Source: Heterocephalus glaber (lineage: Eukaryota > Chordata > Mammalia > Rodentia > Bathyergidae). From it: DNA of 64,000 nucleotides. Under the pieces are notes generated by a model that did no database searches, was not told the DNA's origin, and saw only the letters and a program-made list of their open reading frames with translations. How positions within the stretch are numbered: position 1 is the first letter of the stretch; the number at the start of each line of letters is the position of its first letter. Where the stretch lies: positions 14,322,241 through 14,386,240 of the forward strand of contig NW_004624781.1 of assembly GCF_000247695.1 (NCBI RefSeq), written 5' to 3'. The position numbers and the translations under genes were made by a program. Of the stretch, positions 1 through 11,549 are shown one piece after another.

Positions 1-212
1 CTGTAATGTACAACAGAACATACAACTACAGTCCTGTACTGTACAGTGCACTCAGCAAAAATTAGTTGTGCACTGTAGAAGAAGCCACCATAAGGCCACA
101 CTGCCTTTCACGTTCCTGTGTCCTAAGTCCAAATGCAGGTAGTAAATCCAAACAGCCGTTAAACAGGTAGGTCATTAAATGAGCAATATCTGTAACTTAA
201 TTCCTATTTTAG
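1..212. mobile_element. DNA transposon fragment, cut by window edge
   Basis: The first 65 bases closely match 9,316-9,380 (shared block around tacagtcctgtactgtacag). The right end (aggtaggtcattaaatgag) matches the right terminus of the 9,143-9,612 element. Short inverted termini and lack of coding sequence suggest a nonautonomous, Tigger-like DNA transposon. The left half lies outside the window. The family name is not certain. Confidence 0.6.
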
Positions 213-783
213 ACTTCCACAAGTTTGTGTGATATACAGATGTCTTTAAAAAAAACTCAAAAAAACCCTCAAAGATCTTTAGTATTCATTTAATGTTTCT
301 CATAATATGAATATAAAACAATTCTAGTTTTTATGTTACCATTAAACCAAACCAAAATTGTACATTCAGTATAATTTTTAAAAACAATACAAATCAAATT
401 CTCCACCCTAATTAAATATGCAAGGCAATGATAATTTTGCTGAAACTGTATCACCACACATGGTATGGGAGGAACTGCATGGCCCAGGTCCTCATGAGGT
501 CATCACACACATGCATCACCTTCTACATTTTCTATAATATTTTTCAACCAAATGATGAAGAAACCTGTATTCAGTGCCTGTATTCAGTCTGCTGTGATAT
601 CACTGGGTGCAAGGGATTATTCACACATCCAGGATGTCTTGATTCTTTTCCATAGCACATGTTTGAAATACGATATACCCTGATGCCCAAATCATAAACA
701 CAAGCATTGGAATTGAGGGCGTGTACCTGGCTGGCGCCCTCTCAGGCAGGATACACTCACACTCCTGTTTTGTTTAATCACTA
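213..783. other. AT-rich noncoding stretch
   Basis: AT-rich DNA with short A-runs. The only open frame (428-655) has no recognisable domain. Nothing else is seen. Confidence 0.5.
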
Positions 784-833
784 ACAAGGTCTTACTGAGT
801 GCCTAGCACGGTGCCAGGCACAGTTCTCCAGCA
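784..833 (+). repeat. MIR SINE core fragment
   Basis: Contains the MIR core pattern 'ttactgagtgcctagcacgg' followed by 'tgccaggcac'. It is a short, old fragment. Confidence 0.5.
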
Positions 834-1291
834 CTCATGCAGACCAAGTCCCTGACCCACCGAACTTATGCTCAACACTAGGAAGAGAACAGCAGGGTCA
901 GGAAGGGCTCAGGTGGTGGTGCAGGACCATCTCACACAGGGAGGTTTGAAAGAGATCTCGAGCTCTCTGCAGCCCCTGGAGCTCAAGAGAAACACAGAGT
1001 CCTGGGCAGATTCTCTGCATTTGCACCCTCCCACTGAGGTTCTCTCCCTGTTCTAGCACTTCAACACAGAGAAGAAAAAGAGAAAGACTGGACAAGAAAA
1101 GTGAGGAGCCACAGCCAGCGGGATGGGAAGAAACCAGAAGAAGCGAGAAGCTAGAGTAGGAAGAGGAGGAGCCATCGTGCTGCTGCCAAGTAGCAAAGAC
1201 GAGGAGTAATCGTGGTATTGGGCAGAATAGAGCCCCAAGGTGAGCTCAAGGAGAAGAACTTTGACACTGGAGTGGAAGGCAGGGAGGCGGA

Positions 1292-2271
1292 NNNNNNNNN
1301 NNNNNNNNNNNNNNNNNNNNNNNNNNNNNNNNNNNNNNNNNNNNNNNNNNNNNNNNNNNNNNNNNNNNNNNNNNNNNNNNNNNNNNNNNNNNNNNNNNNN
1401 NNNNNNNNNNNNNNNNNNNNNNNNNNNNNNNNNNNNNNNNNNNNNNNNNNNNNNNNNNNNNNNNNNNNNNNNNNNNNNNNNNNNNNNNNNNNNNNNNNNN
1501 NNNNNNNNNNNNNNNNNNNNNNNNNNNNNNNNNNNNNNNNNNNNNNNNNNNNNNNNNNNNNNNNNNNNNNNNNNNNNNNNNNNNNNNNNNNNNNNNNNNN
1601 NNNNNNNNNNNNNNNNNNNNNNNNNNNNNNNNNNNNNNNNNNNNNNNNNNNNNNNNNNNNNNNNNNNNNNNNNNNNNNNNNNNNNNNNNNNNNNNNNNNN
1701 NNNNNNNNNNNNNNNNNNNNNNNNNNNNNNNNNNNNNNNNNNNNNNNNNNNNNNNNNNNNNNNNNNNNNNNNNNNNNNNNNNNNNNNNNNNNNNNNNNNN
1801 NNNNNNNNNNNNNNNNNNNNNNNNNNNNNNNNNNNNNNNNNNNNNNNNNNNNNNNNNNNNNNNNNNNNNNNNNNNNNNNNNNNNNNNNNNNNNNNNNNNN
1901 NNNNNNNNNNNNNNNNNNNNNNNNNNNNNNNNNNNNNNNNNNNNNNNNNNNNNNNNNNNNNNNNNNNNNNNNNNNNNNNNNNNNNNNNNNNNNNNNNNNN
2001 NNNNNNNNNNNNNNNNNNNNNNNNNNNNNNNNNNNNNNNNNNNNNNNNNNNNNNNNNNNNNNNNNNNNNNNNNNNNNNNNNNNNNNNNNNNNNNNNNNNN
2101 NNNNNNNNNNNNNNNNNNNNNNNNNNNNNNNNNNNNNNNNNNNNNNNNNNNNNNNNNNNNNNNNNNNNNNNNNNNNNNNNNNNNNNNNNNNNNNNNNNNN
2201 NNNNNNNNNNNNNNNNNNNNNNNNNNNNNNNNNNNNNNNNNNNNNNNNNNNNNNNNNNNNNNNNNNNNNNN
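1292..2271. other. Assembly gap (980 N)
   Basis: Unbroken N from 1,292 to 2,271. The left flank is purine-rich (gaag/gagg motifs) and the right flank begins inside a minus-strand B1, so the gap probably ends in the B1 A-tail or a simple repeat. All long open frames drawn across it are artefacts. Confidence 0.98.
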
Positions 2272-2410
2272 TTTGAGACAGTGTCTTGCCATGCAGTTCA
2301 GGCTGGCTTTGAACTCACTATGTAGCCAGGGTGGCCTCAAACTCACAGCATTCCTCCTGCCTCAGTCTCCCGAATGCTGAGACTACAGGCATGCGCCACC
2401 ACACTGGGCT
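2272..2410 (-). mobile_element. B1 SINE (3' part lost in gap)
   Basis: Begins at the gap edge with tttgagacagtg and carries the minus-strand B1 landmarks 'aactcactatgtagcc', 'cctgcctcagtctcc' and 'caggcatgcgccaccac'. Confidence 0.9.
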
Positions 2411-2429
2411 TCTCCTTTTTGTTCTTTTG

Positions 2430-2805
2430 TTACAGTATACTTTGGGTTTCTCAAATAAGAGAAATAATGCAATACTTAAACTTGTGTGTCTGATTTATTT
2501 CACTCAAGTTTATGGTCTCAAGATGCATCCATTTACCTGAAAATGCCTCAAGTTTATCCTTCTTTATAGCAGTGATATTCCATTGTGTATATATACCACA
2601 TTTTCTTTATCCATTCATCAGTTGATGGCCACATGGGCTGTTTCCAAGATTTAGCTATCATAAATTATGCTGCTATAAACATGAATATGCAGGTATCACT
2701 GGGGTATGATGACTTTAACTCTCAGGAAGATACCTAGAAGGGGAAGAGCTGGGTCAAATGGAACGTCTAGTTTTATTTCTTGAGGACTCTCCATATTAAC
2801 TCTTA
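2430..2805 (-). mobile_element. L1 LINE 3'-end fragment
   Basis: Antisense copy of the conserved L1 segment spanning the end of ORF2 and the 3' UTR. It contains 'attccattgtgtatatatac', 'tttatccattcatcagttga' and 'gctgctataaacatgaat'. Diverged and not coding. Confidence 0.8.
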
Positions 2806-2811
2806 AATATG

Positions 2812-2960
2812 CTTATTGTGTACCGAGTGTGCATCAAGTGCCTTTACACTGAACATTAACCCACCCTGAACTGTAAGGTGCACATCGTCCTCTGCATATT
2901 AACCCAGCGTTGCCCATTAACACACTGCAGTTTGGGTAGTTAACCGATTACTGTGTGGAA
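2812..2960 (+). repeat. MIR SINE remnant
   Basis: Order of motifs fits MIR: 'cttattgtgtaccgagtgtg', 'caagtgcctttacactgaac', then an 'acatcgtcctctgcatatta' stretch. Strongly decayed. Confidence 0.45.
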
Positions 2961-4118
2961 AACTCCAAAGAAAAACAAATATGTAAACATCTCCCTTTTC
3001 TCCTAGGGGCTCCTTGATAAAGGTTTTTCTTGTGAAAGCCGAAGAAGTGTCTCATTTAGTTTCCTGGACAGTGCTCTCATGGGAGGCTCCTGAGTCACCA
3101 TGGTGAGGTGCAACAAACTAGCCTGATCTCCATCCAACTTCCTGTGGGGGGCAGGAAGCAGACTCTCCTATCCAAACAAGTGTCAGGTTGTTAAATGAAA
3201 CAGGCAATAAAAGTTTAAAAATCCTGGACCGGAAAAAAAAAATCACTACAAAGAAAGGAGAAAAAAAACCAAAGAGGAAAAGGAAAACACACAAAAAGGA
3301 GACAAAGAAAGGAAATCCTTGCCTGGCAGTTAAGGGTTTAACAAAAACAAAAACAAAGCAAAAAAAAGTCCCCAGGCTCCAGAGTGGGGGGCCACACATT
3401 TCCCTAGAGCTTCAGGCTCTGTTACCTACCAGAGACAGACAACTGTGACTTCTTGGTGAAATGTGAAGGAGTCACAATCAGTCTAAAGAAGCTAAAAACA
3501 CTAAACAAGAAAGGAACAACAGTAAAAACCCAGCATCAACATCAGGAGAAAAAAACAGACTCAATTGAGGAAGCCTTCAGCTGAGTCCTCTGCCCAGTCC
3601 CTCCCACACCTGTGCTCACACCTGTGACCTCAGCAGGAGACCCTGCCTGCCCGGCCGCCTCACCTCGTGGGTGTAGTGAGTGCCCATGAAGGAAGGGTAT
3701 GATCTGTGCTTAATGAAGACCACCGGTAGCAACAGCACAGGGAAACAAGCTCCTCGCTGGGACCGGCGAGAAAGGCATCCGAAAGAGAATCCAAAAAGTA
3801 AAATGTCACTCTTTGTCAAGAAATGGCCTCAGAGAGCGGGTGAGGGGAAGGTGCTGGCTTAAGAGGGTTGGGAAACGAGCAGATTAAAGGCAAAGGACCC
3901 ATACAGAAGTGCTTTGCTGAAGCTGATAAAGTTGCTTTCTATAGAGGGATGTGTTAATCCTGAAGCCACTGTACCCGTGCAATAGACACTGGGTGGTGGG
4001 AGCCCTGCTTCTCGCTGTTGAGTGGGAGGTGATAGACATGTGGGGGACATAGCTGATGAACGGTGTGACAGTGAATTGGAGCTGGAGACACTGGGTGTGC
4101 GGATGGTTACATATGGAA
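2961..4118. other. Noncoding stretch with A/purine-rich tract
   Basis: No gene recognised. 3,230-3,370 is almost entirely A with scattered G and C, which creates a lysine-rich open frame (3,188-3,448) that is compositional, not a gene. Confidence 0.5.
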
Positions 4119-4147
4119 GTGTGTGTGTGTGTGTGTGTGTGTGTGTA
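4119..4147. repeat. (GT)n microsatellite
   Basis: About 14 uninterrupted GT units. The histidine/threonine-rich frames on the minus strand come from this repeat. Confidence 0.95.
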
Positions 4148-4384
4148 CATGCAGTAGGGCACACACATACCCTTCCTTGCTTTTAGTCAAGATGGCCAAA
4201 AGTAGCAGTTCCCCAGTAGCAGTGACCAACTTGGCACCCAGATCTTGCTTTTGAACGCCAATAAGTTCTCCATAAAAGGAACCAGGGCCCCTCAAAGAAG
4301 TGGCTGATTCTAAGACCAGGGAAGGAAATATAAAAGGTGAATCCAGAGCATCTTATAGTGTCAGAAATTAAAGAAGTGCTTAAA

Positions 4385-4969
4385 AACAAATACCACCCAC
4401 AATGATGCAGTTATGTCCAAGGGACAGAAGGGCCAGCTGAAAGACCTCCCAACTGCCAAAGCTAGAACCAAATTTAGTGGTGCTTAATTATAACCCAATG
4501 TATAAGATACACTTCCATGAGTCCACACTTAGATGGGTGAATAAATACACAAATGGGGAAGATACAGACAAATCTCTCACACAGAATGCTAGAGAATTTA
4601 GGTGTTCTTCTCTCCATAAGGGAAAAAGAGCTTAACTCTTCACTTCTTGGGTGTGGGCCACACACAGTGACTTCCTCCCTCAAAGTACAGTATGGAAAGA
4701 GGAAAAAGGGAATAACTATGTGGAGAAATCTGACAAGCTTGACCTCAGCCAGGCCCCCATCGAGACCTCCATCAATAGGAGTACATCACGCAGTGACACG
4801 CACTATGAATAGTCAAGGTCATCCAACACAAAGCAAGTCCCAGCAATCATGACAGCCAAAGGAGCTTGAGGAGACAGCTAAACGGATGGGATCCTGGGAC
4901 AGGAACAAATAACCTAAAAACTAAGAAAACAGGAATGAAGAATGGATGCTAGCTAATAATCGATCAGCG
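4385..4969 (+). mobile_element. Old L1M-type LINE 3' end, 5' portion
   Basis: Matches the end of ORF2 and the 3' UTR of old L1M (L1MC/L1ME-like) elements in order: 'gtacagtatggaaagaggaa', 'gacctcagccaggcccccat', 'agtcaaggtcatccaacaca', 'agacagctaaacggatggga' and 'agaatggatgctagctaata'. The element is interrupted at 4,970 by a Tigger transposon and resumes at 5,653. Confidence 0.8.
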
Positions 4970-5076
4970 CAGTGTTACCTCAGTTGTCAAACTCAGCTGG
5001 TTCCAAATTCAAGTTTGTACACTGAGGAGTTCAAGAACTGAATATATTTTTCCCATAAGAAATAACAGAAAACCAG

Positions 5077-5170
5077 GGCTGGGGATTTAGCTCAGTGGTG
5101 CCATGCCTGGCTGGCAAGCACAAGGTCCTGAGTTCAATCCCGGTTATAGAAAAATAAATAATAAAAAACA
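5077..5170 (+). mobile_element. ID SINE (tRNA-derived)
   Basis: tRNA-like promoter boxes 'tttagctcagtggtgcca' (A box) and 'gagttcaatccc' (B box), then an A-rich tail. Inserted into the Tigger element. Confidence 0.9.
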
Positions 5171-5326
5171 AAATAACTGGTTCTGAAGCCCAAAAATTAC
5201 ACTTATAAATTCATTTTCCAGGACTTTGACAAATTTCACAGTGATTTGTTTCTTTAACTGTATTATAGCTTTCACTGTTTTCCTCTTAGCTTTACTGCTG
5301 GTATCACTAACTTTCTTTGGAGCCAT
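5144..5326 (-). pseudogene. Tigger-like transposase N-terminal remnant
   Basis: The first 35 or so residues (MAPKKVSDTSS, a basic KAKRK patch, then QLKKQITVKF) resemble the start of pogo/Tigger transposases, whose N-terminal helix-turn-helix (CENP-B/Psq-like) binds the transposon ends. After about residue 38 the similarity is lost, and the frame runs into the ID-SINE tail at 5,144-5,170. The DDE catalytic domain is absent. Family transposases are several hundred residues long, so this 60-codon piece belongs to an internally deleted, nonautonomous copy. The start was chosen because the ATG sits where the transposase start lies relative to the terminus at 5,652. It cannot be functional. Confidence 0.6.
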
Positions 5327-5652
5327 GGTTACAATATTTTATGCAAATACTATAAAGCACACACACACATACAAAAAGCATGCAATGATGAATGTTTGAG
5401 CGCACTGATACAAGCACTATATGTTGTCTGGGTGAGAGCAGCGCTTAGCCTGAAGCATTGCCCCTTTGCGTCCAACATGAAATATGATGCGATCCGTGAC
5501 TCACTCTCAGCCCACACAGGATTCTTCAAGTCTGATTTTCAGTTCGACTATCAAGCAAAGTTACAAACACCGAGCATACTTTTTTTCAGACTTTGCTGTT
5601 TGAGTAGTGGAAAGTTTGAGCTTGGAGCAATTCGACAACTGAGGTACCACTG

Positions 5653-5795
5653 TATTTGTTCATTAATTGTAATAAAGTAGATGTATGATGTTGGTAAAAG
5701 GGAAAGTTGAGTATAGGGTACAGGAGAACTTACTGTTGTGCCATCACAATTTTCTTGTAAATCTAAACTATTCTATTTTTAAAAAGGAAAACAAA
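5653..5795 (+). mobile_element. Old L1M-type LINE 3' end, resumed
   Basis: Continues the L1M 3' UTR after the Tigger insertion: 'gttcattaattgtaataaag', 'atgtatgatgttggtaaaag' and 'ttttcttgtaaatctaaact', ending in an A-rich tail near 5,795. Confidence 0.75.
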
Positions 5796-6640
5796 ACAAA
5801 ATCAAAAAGTCCACCAAATAAACAAAAGAAGTCAGAGCTGTGGTCAGCATGGTCATTCCAATGAGGTGGGCAACCTGAACAGGACGGGGTGACTCCTGCC
5901 CTTCAGAAGGGCACCTGGCCGCCAACCTGGTCAGGTCTCAAAACACCACTGCTGGGTTACACCTCTGCCAGGAAGGGCAGGGCCAATGGTCCCCAGGGCC
6001 TGGGGCAACACAGGGGATCACACGCCAGGGACCGGAAGAGAGCCTGGGCACAGCTGGAATCTCATCTCCACCACGATAACTGATGAGCTGAGGACAGTTT
6101 CCCACAAAAGAGTAGAACTAAACTAAAATCTGCAGGCTGCATCTTGCTAACCAAAGAAGAACAAGCAGAGCTGGACAATCGAGGAGGATGTACCTTCCCC
6201 AGAGGCCAGAGCCCGGGACAGTTTAAATGGTGGTGACTGGGTAGCATGTGGGTAAACTCCCCCCATTCACCCCTGCCGCTTCTCCAAGACAGTCCTCTGC
6301 CCTTCGCTTCTCCATCTCAGGGGCAAAGATATGCTTCTCCAACAGAGAAATGGTAATTGGATGAAAACCGGAGAGCTGAGTTAGTCACAGAGCAGAACAA
6401 GGGAAACCAAATATAGGATGGGGCATGCGGGAGGGTTAGATCAGGAAAGGAACAAGAAAAAAAATGAGGGATGGATGGAGGCAATTATGCAGAGAAAATG
6501 TCAATCAAATTGCTGGGCCTGTCGTGGGAAGCCAGCGACAGGAAATGCAGGCGGGGGTGTTACTTTGAGTGAACCCAAGGGATGGCCAAGGTAAAACATT
6601 CTTCAATTAGCACCACCTTCCGGAAGTACCCTCCTCTCCC
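5796..6640. other. Unique noncoding stretch
   Basis: Mixed-composition DNA. No conserved frame, RNA gene or repeat was recognised. Confidence 0.45.
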
Positions 6641-6650
6641 AACTACTCTT

Positions 6651-6738
6651 TTTTTTTTTTTTTGGTACCGGGGATCGAACTCGGTTCCTTACGTTTTCAA
6701 AGCAGGCAGCAGAACTACTGAGCTAAATCCCCGGCCCC
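6651..6738 (-). mobile_element. ID SINE with perfect target duplication
   Basis: Poly(T), then 'accggggatcgaactcgg' (B box on minus strand) and 'actgagctaaatccccggcc' (A box). Flanked by the 10-bp duplication aactactctt at 6,641-6,650 and 6,739-6,748, so boundaries are secure and the insertion is relatively young. Confidence 0.95.
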
Positions 6739-7049
6739 AACTACTCTTCTCTTGTAATGCTTCTTCCTTACCAGTCACCTGGGTGTCTCTACGGTGTCCC
6801 TGATGGCTCAGACAACTAACTCAGGACCGTCACCTACTGAAATCCAGGCATCACCAGCAGTGCCCAAAGGCTCAGGCCACCTCCACTCCTGTGGGATGTG
6901 AACCCAGAGCTCTCACAGCCCCAAGTCACTTGGCTGAGCACGCTGTTACCCAAGGACACACAGCCAACCAGAGCCCACCACATTCCCAGGCCATACCCCC
7001 CACCTCGGCTCCTAACAGCAGCTGTACTTTCACGTTTATCTTGCTGTTT

Positions 7050-7195
7050 TACTTTAGTGTCAGTCTCCTCCATCAGACTGCAAGATCCATGAGAGCAGAG
7101 GCTACAATGGACTTTGCCCGTCCTTTTGCCCCCAGTGCTCCACAGCATGTCAGACATAATGCAACTATTCAGCAATTGGTTAAATGAATGAGAAA
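7050..7195 (+). repeat. L2 LINE 3'-end fragment
   Basis: L2 3'-end pattern: 'gactgcaagatccatgagag', 'cccccagtgctccacagcat' and 'ttggttaaatgaatgag'. Confidence 0.55.
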
Positions 7196-7344
7196 CTTCT
7201 TCCCATTCATCTGAAACTCCCAGGAAGAAACAAAGACATTTCAGTGCTGAGTGACCAGTACAATGTTTGACCCTGGAGAGTAAGTAGGTGTCTGGCACTA
7301 ATATTAAACAAATTAATTCATCATGTTTAGTTAATAGCACAATA

Positions 7345-7610
7345 ATAAATACCAACCAGTCACCAAGTGCTGAGTACCGGGCTAAACACATTATTGTTTT
7401 TTCCTGGTACCAGGGATTGAACTCAGGACCTTGCACTTGCCAGTTAGGTGCAGCACCTCTGAGCTACATCCCTGGCCCCAAACCACTGCATCATTCAGCA
7501 AGTAGCAAGGTATTGCTCACCACCAGCTGGCAGGTGAGGTAAACTGAGGCTCAGAGGGGTTAAATCACTGGCAAGGTCGTACAGAGAGCTGTTCAGAGCT
7601 CTAAGTCACG
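7345..7610 (+). repeat. MIR SINE split by an ID insertion
   Basis: The left part has 'caccaagtgctgagtaccgg'. The right part has 'gtaaactgaggctcagaggg' then 'ttaaatcactggcaaggtc', the diagnostic MIR 3' region. The two parts are separated by the ID element at 7,396-7,480. Confidence 0.65.
7396..7480 (-). mobile_element. ID SINE
   Basis: Minus-strand ID landmarks 'taccagggattgaactcagg' and 'ctgagctacatccctggccc'. The A box is the older 'gatgtagctcag' variant. Inserted in a MIR. Confidence 0.85.
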
Positions 7611-9142
7611 TGTGCCTCTCTGACCTCAAAGCCCATCTTCTTCATGACTCCATGGGAGACAGATGTTGGTCAGGGGCTGGGAACACAACCACCATTTACA
7701 ACATCGAATCCTTGGAAGATGCACCCCACCTCCAAACCATCAACTCAAAGCCAGACAAGCTTTTGGAGCTCATCTGGACTGCGTTGGGCTCCGCCTGCAG
7801 AGGATTATAGTGAAAGGGCTGAAGATGTGGCTGCCAGGAAGCCAGCTATCTAGCACAGTCTGTGCATGCCCAGAGGAGACAAGTTCCCAAGGGCCTTTGG
7901 AGAGCTGGTGCTGATCAGGCACCTTCCTGAGCATCCCAGCTGTAAAACAGAAGGAAGTAGGGAGCTAGCTGTAGGCCCACACTGTAGGAAGGTTCCCTGG
8001 GAGGATGCTGGCTGAGAAACGAGGAAGAGCAGAGTGTGCAGAATCCTAAGGAGAAGGTGGGAATGTTCCTGATCACTGTGGAGAGAAACCTCTTCTACTT
8101 CCACAGCAGCGAGACTCTAAGCGAGTCACCCCCATAACTCTGATGCAGAAGGAGGGGATGGCAGTTTCCAGCTCAATGCAGGAAGGGCTTGGAAGTCATG
8201 ACTCTCAGCCTCACAAGAAAAAGCCAAGCAAACTGAAGAAGGGCTGGGCCACACTTCATGGGGCCAACGTGGGGTTAATTGAGCTCACGAAGGAGGAAGC
8301 ACCTTGTCAGCTGTCACAGAAAGTTCCAAACCTGAGTTTCTGTGGCCTTCTGAAACCCGCCCTCCGATACTTGGAGAGGATACAATCAGGGTGACAGTTG
8401 AGCCTTAGAGACCCAGTACAGCCACCACAGGGCCCTGGGGCAGGGGTCTTGGACCAGACCACACAGCTGGTTTGGGGAGGCATCCTTGGGCTTCTCCTGG
8501 GGTCTCTGGTTCCTGGGACAGTTAAGGGGGCGCACTCCAGGGAGCCCCATGGTGGCCACTGAGGGAGACCACAGCAGTGGAGGAGGCAGGAGGACAGAAA
8601 CCAGCTGCTCTGCCTCCAAACTAGAGATGGCTGGGAGCTCACCACTGCAAGAGGGAGAGGCAATGGGGAAGACTTTAAGGAAGGAGGCATTTGCTACTCA
8701 GTACCTTGAATTGAGACAGATAATCAAGGGAGCAACAGGACTGTACTCCTCACAGAGGCTTTCTGGCAAATCCTGTCTCTTGCCTTTCTCAGCATGTAGA
8801 GCCCACCCACAATTCCTAGCTCTCCGTCACTCCCTCCGCCTCCAAAGCCACAGCCCAGTGTCTCCTCCCTGACCTAACTTCCATGCTGCCATCTGCTCTG
8901 ACTCCAACCCTCCTGCTTCCTCTTCCCCTTGTAAGGACACCTGTCATTACACCGGACCTGCCCGGGTAACCCTGGCTACCTCCCTGTCTCCAGGCCTTAA
9001 TGTAATCACACCCCCTCTGCTGTGCAAGGTAATGTATTCACAGGCTGCAGGGGGAGGCTGTGGCCACTTCCTAGGGGCTCATGGTTCTGACAGGTAGATG
9101 GGGACAATCACCCTCCAGAAAGGAAAAACACAAAAAGCCCAG
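7611..9142. other. Noncoding stretch, possible old repeat at its end
   Basis: Open frames up to 128 codons overlap on both strands without domain signatures. 8,925-9,065 resembles a worn ancient interspersed repeat ('ccttgtaaggacacctgtca', 'gtaatgtattcacaggctgc') whose family I cannot name. Confidence 0.35.
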
Positions 9143-9612
9143 ACATTCCTCATTTAATGACGGAGTTCTGTTCCTGCGACCAGATTGTTAAGTGAATTGG
9201 TTGCTAAATAAGGACTTGTATATAGCATGCACATCACAACATTCAGGGCAAAGAATGGTGGAAAGAAGCACCAACTTGATGACTTTGCTTTTATTTGCGT
9301 AACTCTTCAGTGCAGTACTATAATGTATAACAGGACATAAAATTACAGTCCTGTACTGTACAGTACAATCAGCAAAAATTACAGTTGTGTATAAACAAGG
9401 TGTATAGAACTGTACCCAAAAAAGGCAGGTCATAAGCCTAAACAGAGCACCTTGGCCATAAATCCAAATAGCCGTGGGCCAGGGATTTAGCTCAGTGGTT
9501 CCACTGCCTGCTTCTCAAGCGCAAGGACCCAAGTTCGATCCCCGGCACCAAAAACAGAAAATAAAAACAAATAGTCGTTAACTAGGTAGGTCGTTAAAGG
9601 AGAAATATTTGT
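9143..9612. mobile_element. Nonautonomous DNA transposon, Tigger-like
   Basis: Left terminus 'attcctcatttaatgacgg' and right terminus 'ggtcgttaaaggagaaatat' are imperfect inverted repeats. The interior shares long blocks with 1-212. An ID SINE interrupts it at 9,474-9,570. No transposase frame remains. Confidence 0.65.
9474..9570 (+). mobile_element. ID SINE
   Basis: A box 'gatttagctcagtggttcca', B box 'caagttcgatccc', then a tail starting caccaaaaacag. An imperfect target duplication is present: aaatagccgt before, aaatagtcgt after. Confidence 0.92.
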
Positions 9613-11545
9613 ATTTCAATGTTCAGAGAGAAGCAGGGACAATACAAGAAGATGCTCTGTTCCCAGCTTCCTCAATTCCGACTTCTCAGGGCTGCTGCTT
9701 CTGCTGTCGATCCTATGAGACGCAGTTCGACTGCTCTTCAAATGCCCAGAGATGTTTTCCACTGTGCCTTAGCCCCGAGCCACACAACCAGTAAGTGGTA
9801 AAACGGGATTACTCCTTGCCTCTCTCACCCTAAATGCTGAGCCTTTAACTACGGGGTCCCAGAAACACAGGCAGTGCATTTTATGAGCTCATAGAAGCCA
9901 AACACATCCAAAGACCGGAAGGATGACCCGGTCTAGTGAAATGAGGCTTAATGCTGAGAATCTGGGTACCTGAACTCGGGCCCCAGAAGCCAACCATGTG
10001 AGTACAGAGTGAATGAGGCACGGACACAGAGTCTGTTCATTTGGACTATTCAGTTTTTGGCTTTTTAAGGCTTTGTGGCTTGTAGTTGACAGGTTCCCTG
10101 AAATGACTGTCAAAGGCCACTGTGATCTCTGGAAATGACAGATCAATATTCAGCATGGCAGACCCTCTGGAATAAGGACCAACTGCCCCAGCCGTTGCAG
10201 AAGTTCCAAGCACACGGCCTCAGAGGGATATGCAGGGAATCCCAGGCAGGAAGGGCTGGCCACCTACCCACAGGCCCACGGGCCAAGTGACATCACAGCC
10301 TGTCCCTGCTGACAGGGGCCAGGCAGCAAGGGCTTGGATGAAGAAAAGCTGGGCAGGATAGACTCAGAAGGACATGGGTTCAGAAAAGGGCATGGGCATG
10401 GAGAACAAGGTAAACTCACATCAAATATAAATACTAGGCGGGCTGTCATGTGAAAAGGAGATTAAACCTGCCCTGTGTGGCGCCAAAGGTTAGAACAGGG
10501 GCAATAAGTGGATGTGTGTTCTAATTCAATCTCAGGAAAGAAAGCTTTCTCACAGAGATGCCGAAAGATAAAACAGGCCATGTCCAGCAACAGTGCCTCC
10601 CCATCCAGGCCAGAGAGCAAACAAGTGTGGCATTGCTCACAGGTGGGTTTGGGAAGGGACTCATGTCAGCACCCCCAAAACCAGGTTCCTCCTGAATCTG
10701 AGACTTAGAGACCCTGTCGCACATTTGCTGGGTGGCAATCATCCCTCTGCTCAGCCAGAGAACATCAAGATAATCACACAGAGATAAGACAGAGAGGCAA
10801 CTACTAGGAGGAACAGTGCTGAGGCGGGGAGAAGAAACAGAAGGAAGACAGAGCTCAGAGCAGATCTTATCCTGGGTGTTTTATCTGTGCAGAAAGCCGA
10901 CTGGAGAATGAAGCTGCTCCTGCCCACGGCCAGGATGAAGGTGCCTGCCCACCCTACCCCAGCTCCAAGGATCCTCGCCTGGACCAGAAATAAGTGAGAA
11001 CTTGACAGTGACTTCAGCATCCACCTCATCCCAACCAAATCCTCAAACCTTCATTGGCTGCCTGCTGGCTTGGTACCTCACACCTCACCTGCAGGAACCG
11101 CAGGAACCTCACGAAAAAGGTGCACCCGGTAGCCGGGCTTTGAACACCGCATCTGCAACTGTTGGACTATCTATGCTTCTGGGGCTTGGAAAGGGGTGGG
11201 ATACAGCAGGAAGACTCAGTTGGCTGTCGCAACCTCCACACAGCAGCCGAGCCATGGCCAGTGAAGCCATCCAGCAAAGAGAATGAAGGAAGCTGGGGGC
11301 CAACAGCACACGGCAGAAACCCTGCCAGCGCTGGACCATTAGGTTCCCCAGGATGAAGACTACCAGCTCTGGTCCTTTCGGTGTAACGGGAGAGCGTGGG
11401 GATGGATGCCGAGCCAGATGGGTGATCAGGGAGCTCGACTGAGGAGCACAAGCTCATCCTCCACACCATGAGACTGACACACAGCTTGGGTCAGCAGTGC
11501 CTCTGCCCAGGGACAGGGTCCTCCCATGACGCTCTTCAGTGATAC
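9613..11545. other. Unique noncoding stretch
   Basis: No recognised gene. A small MIR-like remnant ('acaaccagtaagtggtaaaa') lies near 9,783. Short frames on both strands lack any family signature. Confidence 0.4.
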
Positions 11546-11549
11546 TTTG

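Larger units (their letters stand above)
4970..5652 (-). mobile_element. Tigger/pogo-type DNA transposon
   Basis: Terminal inverted repeats are visible: 'cagtgttacctcagttgtca' at 4,970 and its diverged reverse complement 'gacaactgaggtaccactg' ending at 5,652, next to TA on the right. The subterminal 'atttttcccataagaaataa' is also typical of Tigger elements. An internal minus-strand frame (5,144-5,326) starts like a Tigger transposase. An ID SINE interrupts it at 5,077-5,170. It sits inside an L1M 3' end. Confidence 0.8.

Noticed and set aside
1212..2346. Three 350+ codon open frames across the N gap
   Set aside because: N stretches contain no readable stops; these are artefacts.
3188..3448. 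Lysine-rich 86-codon frame
   Set aside because: Translation of an A-rich tract with no domain or conserved start context.
5077..5170. tRNA gene calls on ID elements
   Set aside because: A and B boxes are present, but there is no full cloverleaf and each copy has an A-rich tail, so these are SINEs.
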